64,000 nucleotides of DNA, taken from Odontesthes bonariensis. Its lineage: Eukaryota; Chordata; Actinopteri; Atheriniformes; Atherinopsidae. The stretch spans positions 37,978,797 to 38,042,796 of the forward strand of contig NC_134507.1 of the NCBI RefSeq assembly GCF_027942865.1, written 5' to 3'. Positions 19,855 through 31,800 of this stretch are shown here, piece after piece. The notes beneath the pieces are model-generated. The model ran no database searches, was not told where the DNA came from, and saw nothing but the letters and a program-made list of their open reading frames with translations. The position numbers were made by a program, and so were the translations under genes. Each line of letters starts with the position of its first letter. The first letter of the stretch is position 1.

Positions 19855-20340
19855 GCTCATCAGAATAAGTTTTATTGCCATTGTTAGTGAACAGTGTTCA
19901 CTAACTAGGAATTTGCTGCGGCGTAAGGTTCAAACATGTAACATAGGATAAAAAATAAAGAATAAAAATATATGAATACAAAATGTACAAGGTGTGTACA
20001 ACAATACACAGTATCCAATATACAGAGCAACAACAGTGCAGCTTCATTAGTGCAATTTTAATGATGGTAAAGTGACTGGGGCAGGTTATGAGGTGATTAG
20101 GAAGTGTTCATAAGTCCAACTGCAAGGGGGAAAAACTGGTTTTGTGACGGGAGGTTCTGGTCCGAATGGACCGAAGCCTCCTGCCCGAGGAGAGTGGTGC
20201 AAATAGAGAAGGGTCAGCTGTGATCCGACCTGCTCGCCCCATAGTCCTGGAGAGGTGCAGCTGATCACCGGAGCAAGACACAGACAGCAGCGAGCGCGCA
20301 GCTCGCTGCAGTCTGCAGTCAGCTCGCTGACCATGAGCTG
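19855..20340 (-). mobile_element. LINE 3' fragment (RT C-terminus and tail)
   Basis: Read on the minus strand, this carries the end of a LINE ORF (RRLRSIRTRTSRHKTSF, then a degenerate FPLAVGLMN-like stop region). It continues to a tail whose plus-strand complement is 'cagaataagttttattgcc', the L2-type tail. It is 5'-truncated at about 20340, where it joins a THAP-like coding piece. Confidence 0.55.
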
Positions 20341-20530
20341 CTCGGGAGCTTTGTGAAACTGTAGTCTGTGAAATGCGCAGCGCAAAGGAAAAGTCGGCGG
20401 TTGGGGATGCTGTTAAAAATAAATAAAAGCCATTGATCGCGAACATTGCTTTCCGGGGGAAGAATATTTAACGATCGTAGTCCGCTTTCACAGCCTTGGA
20501 AGGCACACCAGTTCCTGTTTCTCGCCGAAG
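20341..20530 (-). pseudogene. THAP-like zinc-finger fragment
   Basis: The minus strand encodes NWCAFQGCES, LNILPPE, VRDQWLLFIF and LFLCAAHFTDYSF. This is the spacing of a C-x4-C...W...C-x2-H-F THAP-like finger, distinct from the THAP exon at 13.9-18.9 kb. The frame runs into LINE sequence at 20340. It could be the N-terminus of a transposon protein. Confidence 0.55.
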
Positions 20531-20842
20531 GGGAGTGTCTGTGGACTTGGGTGTGGGGGGGGGGGGATTTCTGAAAAAGTGACGTCACTTTTTCACAAAA
20601 ACGGATGGGGGGATATATATTAAAAAGGGGAGTACTTGAAACAGAGGTCCTGACACTTGCTGGCACTTCTTGTGTACTCCCCACAGCGGGGAGACTCAGA
20701 ACTAACACCAAAAACGGGAAAAAGACGATTTTGATTCTCTATCCCCTTTAAGTTCTGCTTTACTGCCCAGCCCTGCACTACACACTGCATTTCCCATTGA
20801 GATAATGCACCATAAACAACACAGAAAACAAGCTTACCCTGG

Positions 20843-21080
20843 CCAACACCAAAACACAATCATTCTGTAGACGTTTTACTCCCAGTTTGCTGATCCGTCC
20901 GCTGTGGTAAGAGTTGTATGCCTCCAAACTTTTGTGGGCCTTCATTTGTTGCTTGGTGTAGTAAGACGTCTGAAGAACCAGGTAGCTCATTATGTCCACA
21001 GCCTCTATTTTCAGCAAATCGTTCCGGTCCACTAAAGCTGCAGTTTTCTTCACTTCTTTCTGCAGTTTTGCTGAACTCTT
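20843..21080 (-). pseudogene. Possible exon of a fish transposon-like protein
   Basis: The minus-strand frame reads ALVDRNDLLKIEAVDIMSYL then SYYTKQQMKAHKSLEAYN and NDCVLVLARV, and ends at a good donor (gtaagc) at 20842. I recall this type of segment from uncharacterised, multicopy fish proteins that combine SWIM fingers and YqaJ-like nuclease domains. That is memory, not a search. It lies upstream of the THAP-like fragment only in map order; on the minus strand it comes first. Confidence 0.35.
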
Positions 21081-21368
21081 TTGTGATTTAAAAAGTTTGA
21101 TGATCAATGTCAAATGTAGAATGGTTCTTTCCAGACTTATCTGAGTATTATTTGGCCTTTTGATAGAAATGTGCAGCCAAAACATGTGATTTGATGTGTT
21201 TAACGTACACAATGTGCCATATTTCATGATTAGATCTTAAAATGACTTAATTAGGCTCAATATAAATACTTTAATTACATTAAGAGTTTAAGTTGTGTGA
21301 AGAGGACTCATAGCATTATTATAAAGACTTGTTGGTGATCCAGGAAAGTATCACAGGAGCAGTAGAAA

Positions 21369-22395
21369 TAGGGCTGTCGCGGTGAGGGAATTCCCACCGC
21401 GGTGACTCATAGCCGCTCAACAGCGCGGTATGCGGTGATATCGCATTTTTGTTCATTAGGCTACTTTCCACGACATGCAATGTTAGATGAAAATTGAGCG
21501 CATAATCCGTCTTTTTTCCCCAGCGATTCTGACATTTCACTTTGCTTTGCGTGTCATTTACTCGCTCACAGACCAACACAGCAGAGATCAAGCAGCGCAT
21601 ACCCCAGTTCTGTTGCCAGTGCCACATGGCAAATATCAACATTGTTGCAGACCTGCGCACGTTTCCTTTAGTAATGACGGAGAAAAACGAAGCAGATCAG
21701 TGCAGCAGTTGAGCTCACGTGTCCGGGATACAGTTTTTGTTTTAAACAGACTGCCCGCCGTCCAACCAACCCAAGCTGAACTTTAACTGTTTCCGCGAAC
21801 AGACAATTCACAAACTACTCTGAGAATACGTTTCACCTACACAGTTTTGTTGAAATGATCAGGTATTTCCCAACAGCAAATGTGCACACCAAGCTGTGGT
21901 TCTGTGGAAGCTAGTTTTTTGTTGATATTAGACGGTCGCACAACGTTAAACATGGATAATAAGGGAAGATTCAAAGCCATAAAGTGTCCGGACTAGGCAG
22001 AGGAGTAAAGCCGAGATAAAGGTAGGCCACTGCATTTTATTTTAACTTCTATTGCTACGACACTGAGTAGGCATATTCTTGTAATATCAGCTGCTGAGGG
22101 AGAATGAGACCACAACGAGTGGCATGCAGACGTGTGTGCGTGTGCGGTGCCTATATGCAAAGATGACGACAGAGACGCGGCACCTCGCTGTGTTAATGTG
22201 TTTCTCCTGCCTTGCGGGGAATATACAATGTATAATTATTACTGTGCAGTCTTAAAAACTCTTTTAGTTTCTCGAGTTGTTCTGCGCGTGCAAGGGGGCG
22301 TGCGGTGGGCGGTGGTGGCGGTGGCCTGGACACGCACCGCGGAGGTCCTCTCAGCACCGCGGTGATTGCATTTTGCGGTTATCGCGACAGCCCTA
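21369..22395. mobile_element. Non-autonomous hAT with perfect 8 bp duplication
   Basis: The ends are tagggctgtcgcggt and its inverted partner (atcgcgacagcccta). The flanks are agtagaaa on both sides (21361-21368, 22396-22403). Many 'gcggtg/caccgc' words lie near each end, like the subterminal transposase sites of hAT elements. No transposase is encoded. Length is 1027 bp. Confidence 0.93.
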
Positions 22396-22403
22396 AGTAG
22401 AAA

Positions 22404-23154
22404 TCCAGTTCTCCTCAGTATCAGTGTCTGATTTCTCAGATTTACACTCAGAAGCCCATTAAAAGACAGTCTGACTGTCCTCTTCAGACGTGTCTCATGA
22501 AAGCTTCATTATTCAGTTTCCTTTACATATCCAATATTTTCTGTTATCCACAAACCCAAAGGGAGAAATTGTACTTTAAAAACAATAAAGTCTTAATGGG
22601 AGATGTTCCCATCTTTGCTTTTGGCAGTGTGTTACCTTCATAACGGACCTTGTCAGAAGACATTAAAACTTAGACATAACGTTCAGCTTAAATGATAACC
22701 TGATCAGCTCATCACATATTGTATGTAAGAAGCTTTGAAAAAGCACAGCAACCTTGACCGTTTTTGGTTACTTAAAATAGGGACGAGTTAAAATAGGCTA
22801 CAGCTATTCTAACATGATTTCTGCCGAATCCCCTTACATGTGCGCTTCTGCGTGTGTGAGTAACCATGGGTACGGAGCACTCTTACCAGAGATTCTAGGA
22901 GCCGCGGACGCGGAGTGCCTCTGCCTAGAGCTACAGTTTCGTCTGCGGTTGTACTGACAGGCAGCGCAACCCATCTTGGCTGCCTTCGCGAAAAATGTGT
23001 CAAGTTTGTCAGAAAGGTGAAAATGGCATTGATCTGGCGTTATTGTACAAATAAATACAGACAAAATGTCATTATGCTGTATTGGAAATAAGCGTAGTGG
23101 TCCAAAATTATAGCGTAGCGGGCCGTGACGCAAGTTTGCGCTAGCTAGAACCCT
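22404..23154. other. Unassigned interval
   Basis: No gene, RNA or element was recognised. The right half has short minus-strand frames without familiar motifs. The sequence is moderately AT-rich. Confidence 0.5.
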
Positions 23155-24310
23155 GGTGTGACAGATGAGCTCCCCCGGCAGTCTGGGCCTAAAGCAGCAG
23201 AACTATGGGATGTTTCAGGATCACCTGAGCCATCCCTAACTATAAGCTTTATCAGAAAGGAAAGTTTTAAGCCTGGTCTTAAAAGTAGAGAGGGTGTCTG
23301 CTTCCCGGACATTTACTGGCAGCTGGTTCCACAAGAGAGGGGCCTGATAACTGAAGGCTCTGCCTCCCAAACTGGCAGCTGGTTCCACAGAGAGGGGCCT
23401 GATAACTGAAGGCTCTGCCTCCCAAACTGGCAGCTGGTTCCACAGAGAGGGGCCTGATAACTGAAGGCTCTGCCTCCCAAACTGGCAGCTGGTTCCACAC
23501 AGAGGGGCCTGATAACTGAAGGCTCTGCCTCCCAAACTGGCAGCTGGTTCCACACAGAGGGGCCTGATAACTGAAGGCTCTGCCTCCCAAACTGGCAGCT
23601 TATTCCACAAGAGAGGGGCCTGATAACTGAAGGCTCTGCCGCCCAAACTGGCAGCTGGTTCCACACAGAGGGGCCTGATAACTGAAGGCTCTGCCTCCCA
23701 AACTGGCAGCTGGTTCCACACAGAGGGGCCTGATAACTGAAGGCTCTGCCTCCCAAACTGGCAGCTGGTTCCACACAGAGGGGCCTGATAACTGAAGGCT
23801 CTGTCTCCCAAACTGGCAGCTTATTCCACAAGAGAGGGGCCTGATAACTGAAGGCTCTGCCTCCCAAACTGGCAGCTGGTTCCACACAGAGGGGCCTGAT
23901 AACTGAAGGCTCTGCCTCCCAAACTGGCAGCTGGTTCCACACAGAGGGGCCTGATAACTGAAGGCTCTGCCTCCCAAACTGGCAGCTGGTTCCACACAGA
24001 GGGGCCTGATAACTGAAGGCTCTGTCTCCCAAACTGGCAGCTGGTTCCACACAGAGGGGCCAGATAACTGAAGGCTCTGCCTCCCAAACTGGCAGCTGGT
24101 TCCACACAGAGGGGCCTGATAACTGAAGGCTCTGTCTCCCAAACTGGCAGCTGGTTCCACACAGAGGGGCCTGATAACTGAAGGCTCTGTTTCCCAAACT
24201 GGCAGCTGGTTCCACACAGAGGGGCCTGATAACTGAAGGCTCTGTTTCCCAAACTGGCAGCTGGTTCCACACAGAGGGGCCTGATAACTGAAGGCTCTGC
24301 CTCCCAAACT
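23155..24310 (-). mobile_element. CR1/L2-like LINE 3' end, expanded to a minisatellite
   Basis: The first 130 bp match the LINE 3' region at 2890-3060. The part coding for the RT C-terminus (LWNQLPVW) is then repeated many times. The minus strand is the LINE sense strand. It lies next to the 5' part of a related LINE (24320-25515), so the two may be the ends of a single internally deleted element. Confidence 0.75.
23320..24306. repeat. 55-bp minisatellite, about 18 units
   Basis: The unit contains ctgataactgaaggctctgc followed by ctcccaaactggcagctggt and tccacacagagggg. I count about 18 'gaaggctctg' anchors from 23353 to 24300 at 54-56 bp spacing. Variant units read 'ttattccacaagag', 'gtctccc' or 'gtttccc', and these variants recur at intervals, which suggests block duplication. 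A 55 bp period shifts frame each unit, so long open frames here are by-products. Confidence 0.95.
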
Positions 24311-24319
24311 GACAGGAGA

Positions 24320-25515
24320 ATATTAGGATATTAGGAGGATTTGCTCCTTTTGTGTTAATTGTAAATTAGAGGAACGCCACTGTCTCTCCAGCTTTCTTGC
24401 AGTCGGCTTTAAAGCACAAATAAATGTGTCCATATTTCTAGAAATGAGAGCAACTCCTTCCAAAGTGGGATGGATGCCGTCTCTCCTCATCAGACCAGGT
24501 TTTCTCCAGAAAGATTGCCAATTATCTATGTAGCCCACGTTGTTTGCTGGACACCATCTAGACAACCAGCAGTTGAAGGAGGACATACGGCTAAACATGT
24601 CATCACTGGTCAGATTTGGCAGGGGTCCAGAGAAAACTACGGAGTCCCACATTGTTTGGGCAAAATTACACACCGATACAACATTAATTTTAGTGACCGC
24701 CGATTGGCGTAACTATATAATATATTATATATTATAATTATATTAATATAAAATAATTATTATACCGTATTTACGTTTATCCTTAGCCAGCAGTTTTAAA
24801 TAGGATTCTATGTCGCCCGCTCTGGCCCCCGGAATGCATTTGACTATGGCCGCTGGTGTCTCTAATGCCACGTTTCTGACTATAGAGCTGCCAGTTACCA
24901 GGGTTTTGTCCTCAGTGGGTGTGTCGCTGAGTGGGGAAAATCTATTTGAAGCGTGGACAGGTCGATGGTGAACAACGGGCTTGACTTTAGAGCTATGCCT
25001 CTTCCTGACAGTCACCCAGCCACCCTGTAATCCCGGCTGCTCAGGTTCTGCTAGGGGGAGGCTAATTGAGCTAGCTACGCTAGGTGGCTCCACACTGGCT
25101 AAAGGGACCTGGCTCGCTATCGGTTGATTTTCAACAGTGCAGAGCCGAGCTTCCAATTACGATAACCTCGCCTCCAAAACTACAAAAAGACTACATTTGT
25201 TACATGTACCATTATCACCAAAGGAGTCCGAGGAGTACCTAAACATCTGACACACGGAGCAGGTGAAAGCAGGAGATGAAGGGAGAGAACTGGTAGCCAT
25301 GCTAAGATAGAGAACCAGACACACCGCTAAAAAGTGAAAATAAAGATTAAAGATCTGTAGGAGTGTGTTAGAACAGAACGGTAAGCTATAGAGTTTAACT
25401 ATGCAAAATTGTGTAAGTTATAGGTAGAAATAAAGTGATAATCAGTACTCCAAGAAATTCCACAGTACACAAGGAAGGTCACAGGAAGTGATGCAATACG
25501 TCTTACCGCAAAGCC
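24320..25515 (-). mobile_element. LINE 5' part with SGNH-esterase ORF1, copy 2
   Basis: Homologous to 5456-6525. On the minus strand the frame carries the same SGNH blocks ([35 protein letters not shown]) without copy 1's deletion near the last block. An AT-rich tract at about 24712-24765 has replaced the N-D-x block. After the esterase the frame jumps to [15 protein letters not shown], a segment normally found between endonuclease and RT, so ORF1 and ORF2 are fused by an internal deletion. The 5' end 'cttaccgcaaagc' at about 25515 matches copy 1. Confidence 0.72.
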
Positions 25516-25852
25516 TTACACTGACTCAGATGAGATTTATGGGATATTGCACACAGTGGGTCTCGGTCTACAGAGTATTTTATTACATTTTTTTTCTGAA
25601 TTTGATCAAAAAGCTACAAATATTTTGAACTGTGACCTTAGTGGGTCTTTAAAGAAGCATTTTACAGTTCACAGGGATTTAAATAAAAAGCACAGTAATG
25701 AGTTTAATGGAATGTGACTGGATGGTTAAAAACTGTGCAGAAAGGTTATCAAGAGAAGAAGAAAAGTGGGTGTGGTTTAACATGCTGCACTTGACAGCTG
25801 GATCTTATCGTATGTGCTGACTGTTGTAGAGTCCATCAGTCGGAGAACCAGA

Positions 25853-26935
25853 ATGGAGCAGCAGGAGCAGAACCAGGAGCAGAACCAGGAGCTGATGCAG
25901 AAGCAGGAGCAGAACCAGGAGCTGATGCAGGAGCTGAAGCAGGAGCTGGATCAGGAGCTGAAGCACCACGAACTGAACCAGGAGCAGAAGCAGGAGCAGG
26001 AGCTGAACCAGGAGCAGAACCAGGAGCTGGATCAGGAGCTGAAGCACCAGGAGCAGAACCGGGAGCAGAACCGGGAGCAGAACCGGGAGCAGAAGCAGGA
26101 GCAGAAGCAGGAGCAGAAGCAGGAGCAGAAGCAGGAGCAGTACCATGAGGTGAAGCAGGAGCAGTACCAGGAGCAGAACCAGGAGCTGAAGCAGGAGCAG
26201 AACCAGGAGCAGAACCAGGAGCAGAACCAGAAGCAGGAGCTGAAGCAGGAGCTGAAGCAGGAGCAGTACCAGGAGCAGAACCAGGAGCTGAAGCAGGAGC
26301 AGAACCAGGACCAGAACCAGGAGCAGAAGCAGGAGCTGAAGCAGGAGCTGAAGCAGGAGCAGTACCAGGAGCAGAACCAGGAGCTGAAGCAGGAGCAGTA
26401 CCAGGAGCAGAACCAGGAGCAGAACCAGGAGCAGAACCAGGAGCAGAAGCAGGAGCTGAAGCAGGAGCTGTACCAGGAGCAGAACCAGGCGCAGAAGCAG
26501 GAGCTGAACCAGGAGCTGAACCAGGAGCTGAACCAGGAGCAGAACCAGGAGCTGAACCAGGAGCTGGATCAGGAGCTGGATCAGGAGCTGGATCAGGAGC
26601 TGGATCAGGAGCAGAAGCAGGAGCAGAAGCAGGAGCAGAAGCAGGAGCAGAAGCAGGAGCTGAAGCAGGAGCTGAAGCAGGAGCTGAACCAGGAGCTGAA
26701 CCAGGAGCTGAACCAGGAGCTGAACCAGGAGCTGAACCAGGAGCTGTACCAGGAGCTGGATCAGGAGCTGAAGCACCAGGAACTGAAGCAGGAGCAGAAC
26801 CAGGAGCAGTACCAGGAGCAGTACCAGGAGCAGTACCAGGAGCAGTACCAGGAGCAGTACCAGGAGCAGAACCAGGAGCTGAACCCCTCCACCAGGAAAC
26901 GAGCCCGCTCATCCTCTGGGTCCACCGGGCCACAG
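25853..26935 (+). CDS. Glu/Gln-rich repeat exon of a zinc-finger gene (putative first coding exon)
   Basis: ATG at 25853 opens MEQQEQNQEQNQELMQKQEQ and runs through about 340 residues of Q-E-L/Q-x repeats coded by a 6/12 bp unit (caggagcagaac, caggagctgaag and variants). It then becomes a normal basic tail, LNPSTRKRARSSSGSTGPQ, and meets a splice donor (CAG|gtcagt) in phase 0. The upstream in-frame ATG at 25814 is less likely because it has no context. The finger exon 12.6 kb downstream begins at a phase-0 acceptor, so the two can join. Repeats of this make-up are predicted to form a charged coiled-coil or disordered stretch. Repeat number is likely polymorphic. Confidence 0.6.
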
Positions 26936-26944
26936 GTCAGTGTG

Positions 26945-27376
26945 GAGGACGTTTTTATTGTATTTCTTATTTATTTGGTTAGGACACTGCACATTAAACA
27001 ACATATCAGCAAAGCATCTATGTATCTAAATTTCATCCGTTGTCCTCAGGCAGGTATCATAAAAACATACAGACAATACATCATGACAAAAAACTAAAAA
27101 ACAAACAAACAGAAAATATCTGGAAGGATTCACATCAAAGTTAAGAGTCCGTACACAAAAGAGAAAAGACGCAGAGGTGACCCATGAGAGCAGCTCTGCC
27201 TGTTTTCAACCACTGTTTAAGGGTCTTTTTAAAGGTGGTTGAATTGTCCCAGTTTCTAACACGAGTTGGCAGTGTGTTCCAGCACTGTTCCTCTGATGGA
27301 CTCCACCACTTGGCCAAACTTAGTCCTGCATCATTGCACATCAGTGTCCTCTAGTGCTCTGGTGTTTACTCTAGAG
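26945..27376 (-). mobile_element. L2/CR1-like LINE, 3' part (left of the hAT insertion)
   Basis: The minus strand carries the LINE ORF end: CWNTLPTRVRNWDNSTTF then KKTLKQWLKT, followed by a 3' UTR reaching almost to the zinc-finger exon donor. The upstream part of the same LINE continues at 34094, beyond the hAT element at 27377-34093. Confidence 0.75.
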
Positions 27377-27932
27377 CAGGGGGTTTCAAATTCATTGAAT
27401 GTGAGCCTCCCCTTGTAATAGGTAAAGATAACAAAGCCCCCCCCCAGGTCCCTACAGTAAATGCATCTTTCCTTTGTGTTCCTACAATGGTGTGTTTCAA
27501 AAACAACTGATAGCCCAATACATGTATTTTTTTTAATTGTATTTCTTTTAACAAAGTAGCCTACATTCATATAGAAAAGGCTTATTCATAAAATGTCCAT
27601 CCAAATATTTCCATCTTAGAGGCTACTTTTAGCCTACTGAAACATCACGAACAGAGGGAACAGATGGCCTAAAATTGAACTGTCATTAGAACAATTTCAT
27701 AAACGATCATTTTCAACAGCAGACTAAACAGACGCCAATGTCCAACTTAACTCATGTCAACAGGAGACGTCAACTGAAATAATAATAATAGGCCTAATAA
27801 TAATAATAATAATAAAATGATGATAATAATAAAGATAGACGTCAACATATTCCAGATTCTGATTTACTTTTTAGGCTAATTATACACAATTTAAACCTGT
27901 TGCTATTTTAACAACCATCTTCTCAAGCGTTC

Positions 27933-28345
27933 TCAATGCGAACAATGCGGACGCGCCTTTGATGCGCACAGCTGTTCAATGCGGGGTTGTACAGAAGACA
28001 GAAACAGCCCCAAGTCATTCTGTACTTGTAGCCTTGACCGGTATTTATTTTTGATCAGGGTGAGAGCAGAAAACCCACATTCACACAGGTAAGTGGAGGT
28101 GAAGGGGATCAGGACTCTCATGGCTTTTGCGGACACATGGGGAAACTCGCTCTCGACACTCAACCAGAATCGCGTAATCGGCATTTCCACCAGTCTCTGT
28201 TTCAAGTCCACATTTGAGCTGAGCTCAACAATAGCCTCCTCTTGTATGCTCAGATCATCTCGGACTGTGGGTGGGAATGAGAAGGGGTTTCTGACCCACT
28301 GGTTTCCCAGTGGCTCCTCTCCGAAATACTGTCCGAACTGGTCCC
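27933..28345 (-). pseudogene. hAT transposase, C-terminal third
   Basis: It continues the transposase after the insertion with QFGQYFGEEPLGNQWVRNPF, then VELSSNVDLKQRLVEMPITR, and the dimerisation domain FTSTYLCECGFSALTLIKNK. The frame reads into the inner element on its upstream side. Confidence 0.88.
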
Positions 28346-28824
28346 GCGCCCGCCCGCTGCCGCATTGTGCACTCCCGCTCCCGCAAAAAGATAGGATTTT
28401 TAGTCCCGCTCCTGCCCGCACCTGTCATATTTTGTCCCGCTCTCGCTCGCAATTCCCGCATGATTCAGACATTCGCGTTACTTCTCACGGAAGTTCTTGT
28501 CATTGGCTTGAGGAAAGAAACATGATCTTAGCTGCGCACACCACTGTGGTGCACACGGTGCAGGAGCGCATTAGATGGCACAAGCAGCTGAGGCTTTACA
28601 GCAATAAGCCTACCCAACATACCTACCAAAATCTACCGGGAATAATACATTGTACATATGTTATATGCCACTCCTCACATTTCCATTCTTGGAAGTAAAA
28701 GTATATATTTTTAGTTAATATGATTTTAAACACAGCGTGGAGGAGCCCCGCCCTCTACTTTGAGTGGATTTGAGAATAAATAAATAAGCCTACAGCTCAC
28801 GTTACATTGATTTAAATGCAAACA

Positions 28825-31800
28825 TCCATCCATCCATCCATCCATTATCTTCCGCTGGTCCGGGGATCGGGTCGCGGGGGCAGCAGCTTGAGCAAAGAGA
28901 CCCAGACGTCCCTGTCCCCGGCCACTTCCTCCAGCTCTTCTGGGGGGACCCCGAGGCGTTCCCAGGCCAGCCGAGAGACATAGTCTCTCCAACGTGTCCT
29001 GGGTCTTCCCCGGGGCCTCCTCCCAGTGGGACGGGCCCGGAACACCTCACCGGGGAGGCGTCCAGGAGGCATTCTCACCAGATGCCCGAGCCACCTCATC
29101 TGACTCCTCTCGATGCGGAGGAGCAGCGGTTCTACTCCGAGCCCCTCCCGGATGACCGAGCTTCTCACCCTATCTCTAAGGGAGAGCCCAGACACCCTGC
29201 GGAGGAAACTCATTTCGGCCGCTTGTATTCGCGATCTCGTTCTTTCGGTCACTACCCACAGCTCGTGACCATAGGTGAGGGTAGGAACATAGATTGACCG
29301 GTAAATCGAGAGCTTCGCCTTCTGGCTCAGCTCCTTCTTCACCACGACGGGCCGGTGCAGAGCCCGCATCACTGCAGACGCCGCACCGATCCGTCTGTCA
29401 ATCTCCTGTTCCATTCGTCCCTCACTCGTGAACAAGACCCCGAGATACTTGAACTCCTCCACTTGGGGAAGGATCTCATTCCCGACCCGAAGAGAGCATT
29501 CCACCGTTTTCCGGCTGAAGACCATGGTCTCAGATTTGGAGGTGCTGATGGTCATCCCAGCCGCTTCACACTCGGCTGCGAACCGCTCCAGTGAGAGCTG
29601 AAGGTCACGGCCTGACGACGCCAACAGAACCAAATCGTCCGCAAAAAGCAGAGACCCGATTCTGAGGTCGCCAAACCGGACCCCCTCAACGCCCTGGCTG
29701 CGCCTAGAAATTCTGTCCATAAAAATTATGAACAGAATCGGTGACAAAGGGCAGCCCTGACGGAGTCCAACCCTCACAGGAAACATGTCCGACTTACTGC
29801 CGGCAATGCGGACCAAACTCTGACACCGGTCATACAGAGACCGAACAGCCCATATCAAGGAGTCCGGCACTCCATACTCCCGGAGCACCCCCCACAAGAG
29901 TCCCCGAGGGACACGGTCGAACGCCTTCTCCAAGTCCACAAAACACATGTAGACCGGTTGGGCGAACTCCCATGCACCCTCCAGGATCCTGCGGAGGGTA
30001 TAGAGCTGGTCCACTGTTCCACGGCCAGGACGAAAACCACACTGCACCTCCTGAATCCGAGATTCGACTATCCGGCGGATCCTCCTCTCCAGTACCCCCG
30101 AAAAGACCTTACCAGGGAGGCTGAGGAGTGTGATCCCCCTATAGTTGGAACACACCCTCCGGTCCCCCTTTTTAAAGAGGGGGACCACCACCCCGATCTG
30201 CCAGTCCAGAGGCACTGCCCCCGATGTCCACGCGATGCTGCAGAGGCGTGTCAACCAAGACAGCCCCACAACATCCAGAGCCTTGAGGAACTCAGGACGG
30301 ACCTCATCCACCCCCGGGGCCTTGCCACCGAGGAGTTTTTTGACCACCTCGGCAACCTCAGCCCCAGAAATGGGAGGTCCCACGTCCGAGCTCCCCAACT
30401 CTGCTTCCTCATCGGAAGGCGTGTCGGTAGGATTGAGGAGGCCCTCGAAGTACTCCCCCCACCGACTCACGACGTCCCTAGTTGAAGTCAGCAGAGCCCC
30501 GCCCTCACCATACACGGTGTTGACGATGCACCGCTTCCCCCCCCTGAGCCGCCGGATGGTGGACCAGAATCTCCTCGAGGCCGTCCGGAAATCGTTCTCC
30601 ATGGCCTCCCCGAACTCCTCCCAAGCCCGAGTTTTTGCCTCAGCAACCGCCGAGGCTGCGTTCCGCTTGGCCTGTCGGTACCCATCAGCTGCTTCCAGAG
30701 TCCCACTGGCCAAAAAGGCCCGATAGGACTCCTTCTTCAGCTTGACGGCCTCCCTCACCACTGGGGTCCACCAGCGGGTTCGGGGATTGCCGCCACGACA
30801 GGCACCGACCACCTTGCGGCCACAGCTCCGGTCGGCCGCCTCAACAATGGAGGCACGGAACATGGCCCATTCGGGCTCAATGTCCCCCACCTCCCCCGGG
30901 ACATGGTTGAAGCTCTGCCGGAGGTGGGAGTTGAAACTCCTCCTTACAGGGGATTCCGCCAGCCGTTCCCAGCAGACCCTCACAATACGTTTGGGCCTGC
31001 CAGGTCTGACCGGCTTCCTCCCCCACCAGCGGAGCCAACTCACCACCAGGTGGTGATCAGTTGACAGCTCCGCCCCTCTCTTCACCCGAGTGTCCAGGAC
31101 ATACGGCCGCAAGTCCGATGATACGACTACAAAGTCGATCATCGAGCTGCGGCCTAGGGTGTCCTGGTGCCAAGTGCACATATGGACACCCTTATGCCTG
31201 AACATGGTGTTCGTTATGGACAATCCGTGACGAGCACAGAAGTCCAACAACAAAACACCACTCTGATTCAGATCGGGGGGGCCGTTCCTCCCAATCACGC
31301 CCCTCCAGGTCTCACTGTCATTGCCCACGTGAGCATTGAAGTCCCCCAGCAGGACGAGGGAGTCTCCCGGAGGAGCACTCTCTAGTGCCTCCTCCAGGGA
31401 CTCCAAAAAGGGTGGGTACTCTGAACTGCCGTTCGGTGCATAAGCACAAACAACAGTCAGGACCCGTCCCCCCACCCTAAGGCGGAGGGAGGCTACCCTC
31501 TCGTCTACCGGGGTAAACCCCAATGTACAGGCGCACAGCTGGGGGGCGATAAGTATGCCCACACCTGCTTTACGCCTCTCACCGCGGGCAACTCCAGAGT
31601 GGAAGAGAGTCCAACCCCTCTCGAGGAGGCTGGTTCCGGAGCCCAAGCCATGCGTCGAGGTGAGTCCGACTATATCTAGCCGGAACCGCTCAGCCTCGCG
31701 CACCAGCTCAGGCTCCTTCCCCAGCAGAGAGGTGACGTTCCACGTCCCAAGAGCCAGCTTCAGTAGCCGAGGATCAGACCGCCAAGGTCCCTGCCTTCGG

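Noticed and set aside
23320-24306. CRISPR-like array
   Set aside because: Units are contiguous with no unique spacers, the genome is eukaryotic and the unit is LINE-derived.
23236-24307. Long minus-strand frames (up to 319 codons) across the minisatellite
   Set aside because: They arise because a 55 bp unit without stops rotates through all three frames; the peptide is the RT C-terminus read in shifting registers.
25805-26933. Minus-strand frames rich in Leu/Val/Gln and in Pro/Ala/Gly/Ser over the Q/E exon
   Set aside because: By-products of the hexamer repeat. They have no plausible start or end context, whereas the plus frame has an ATG, a normal tail and a donor site.
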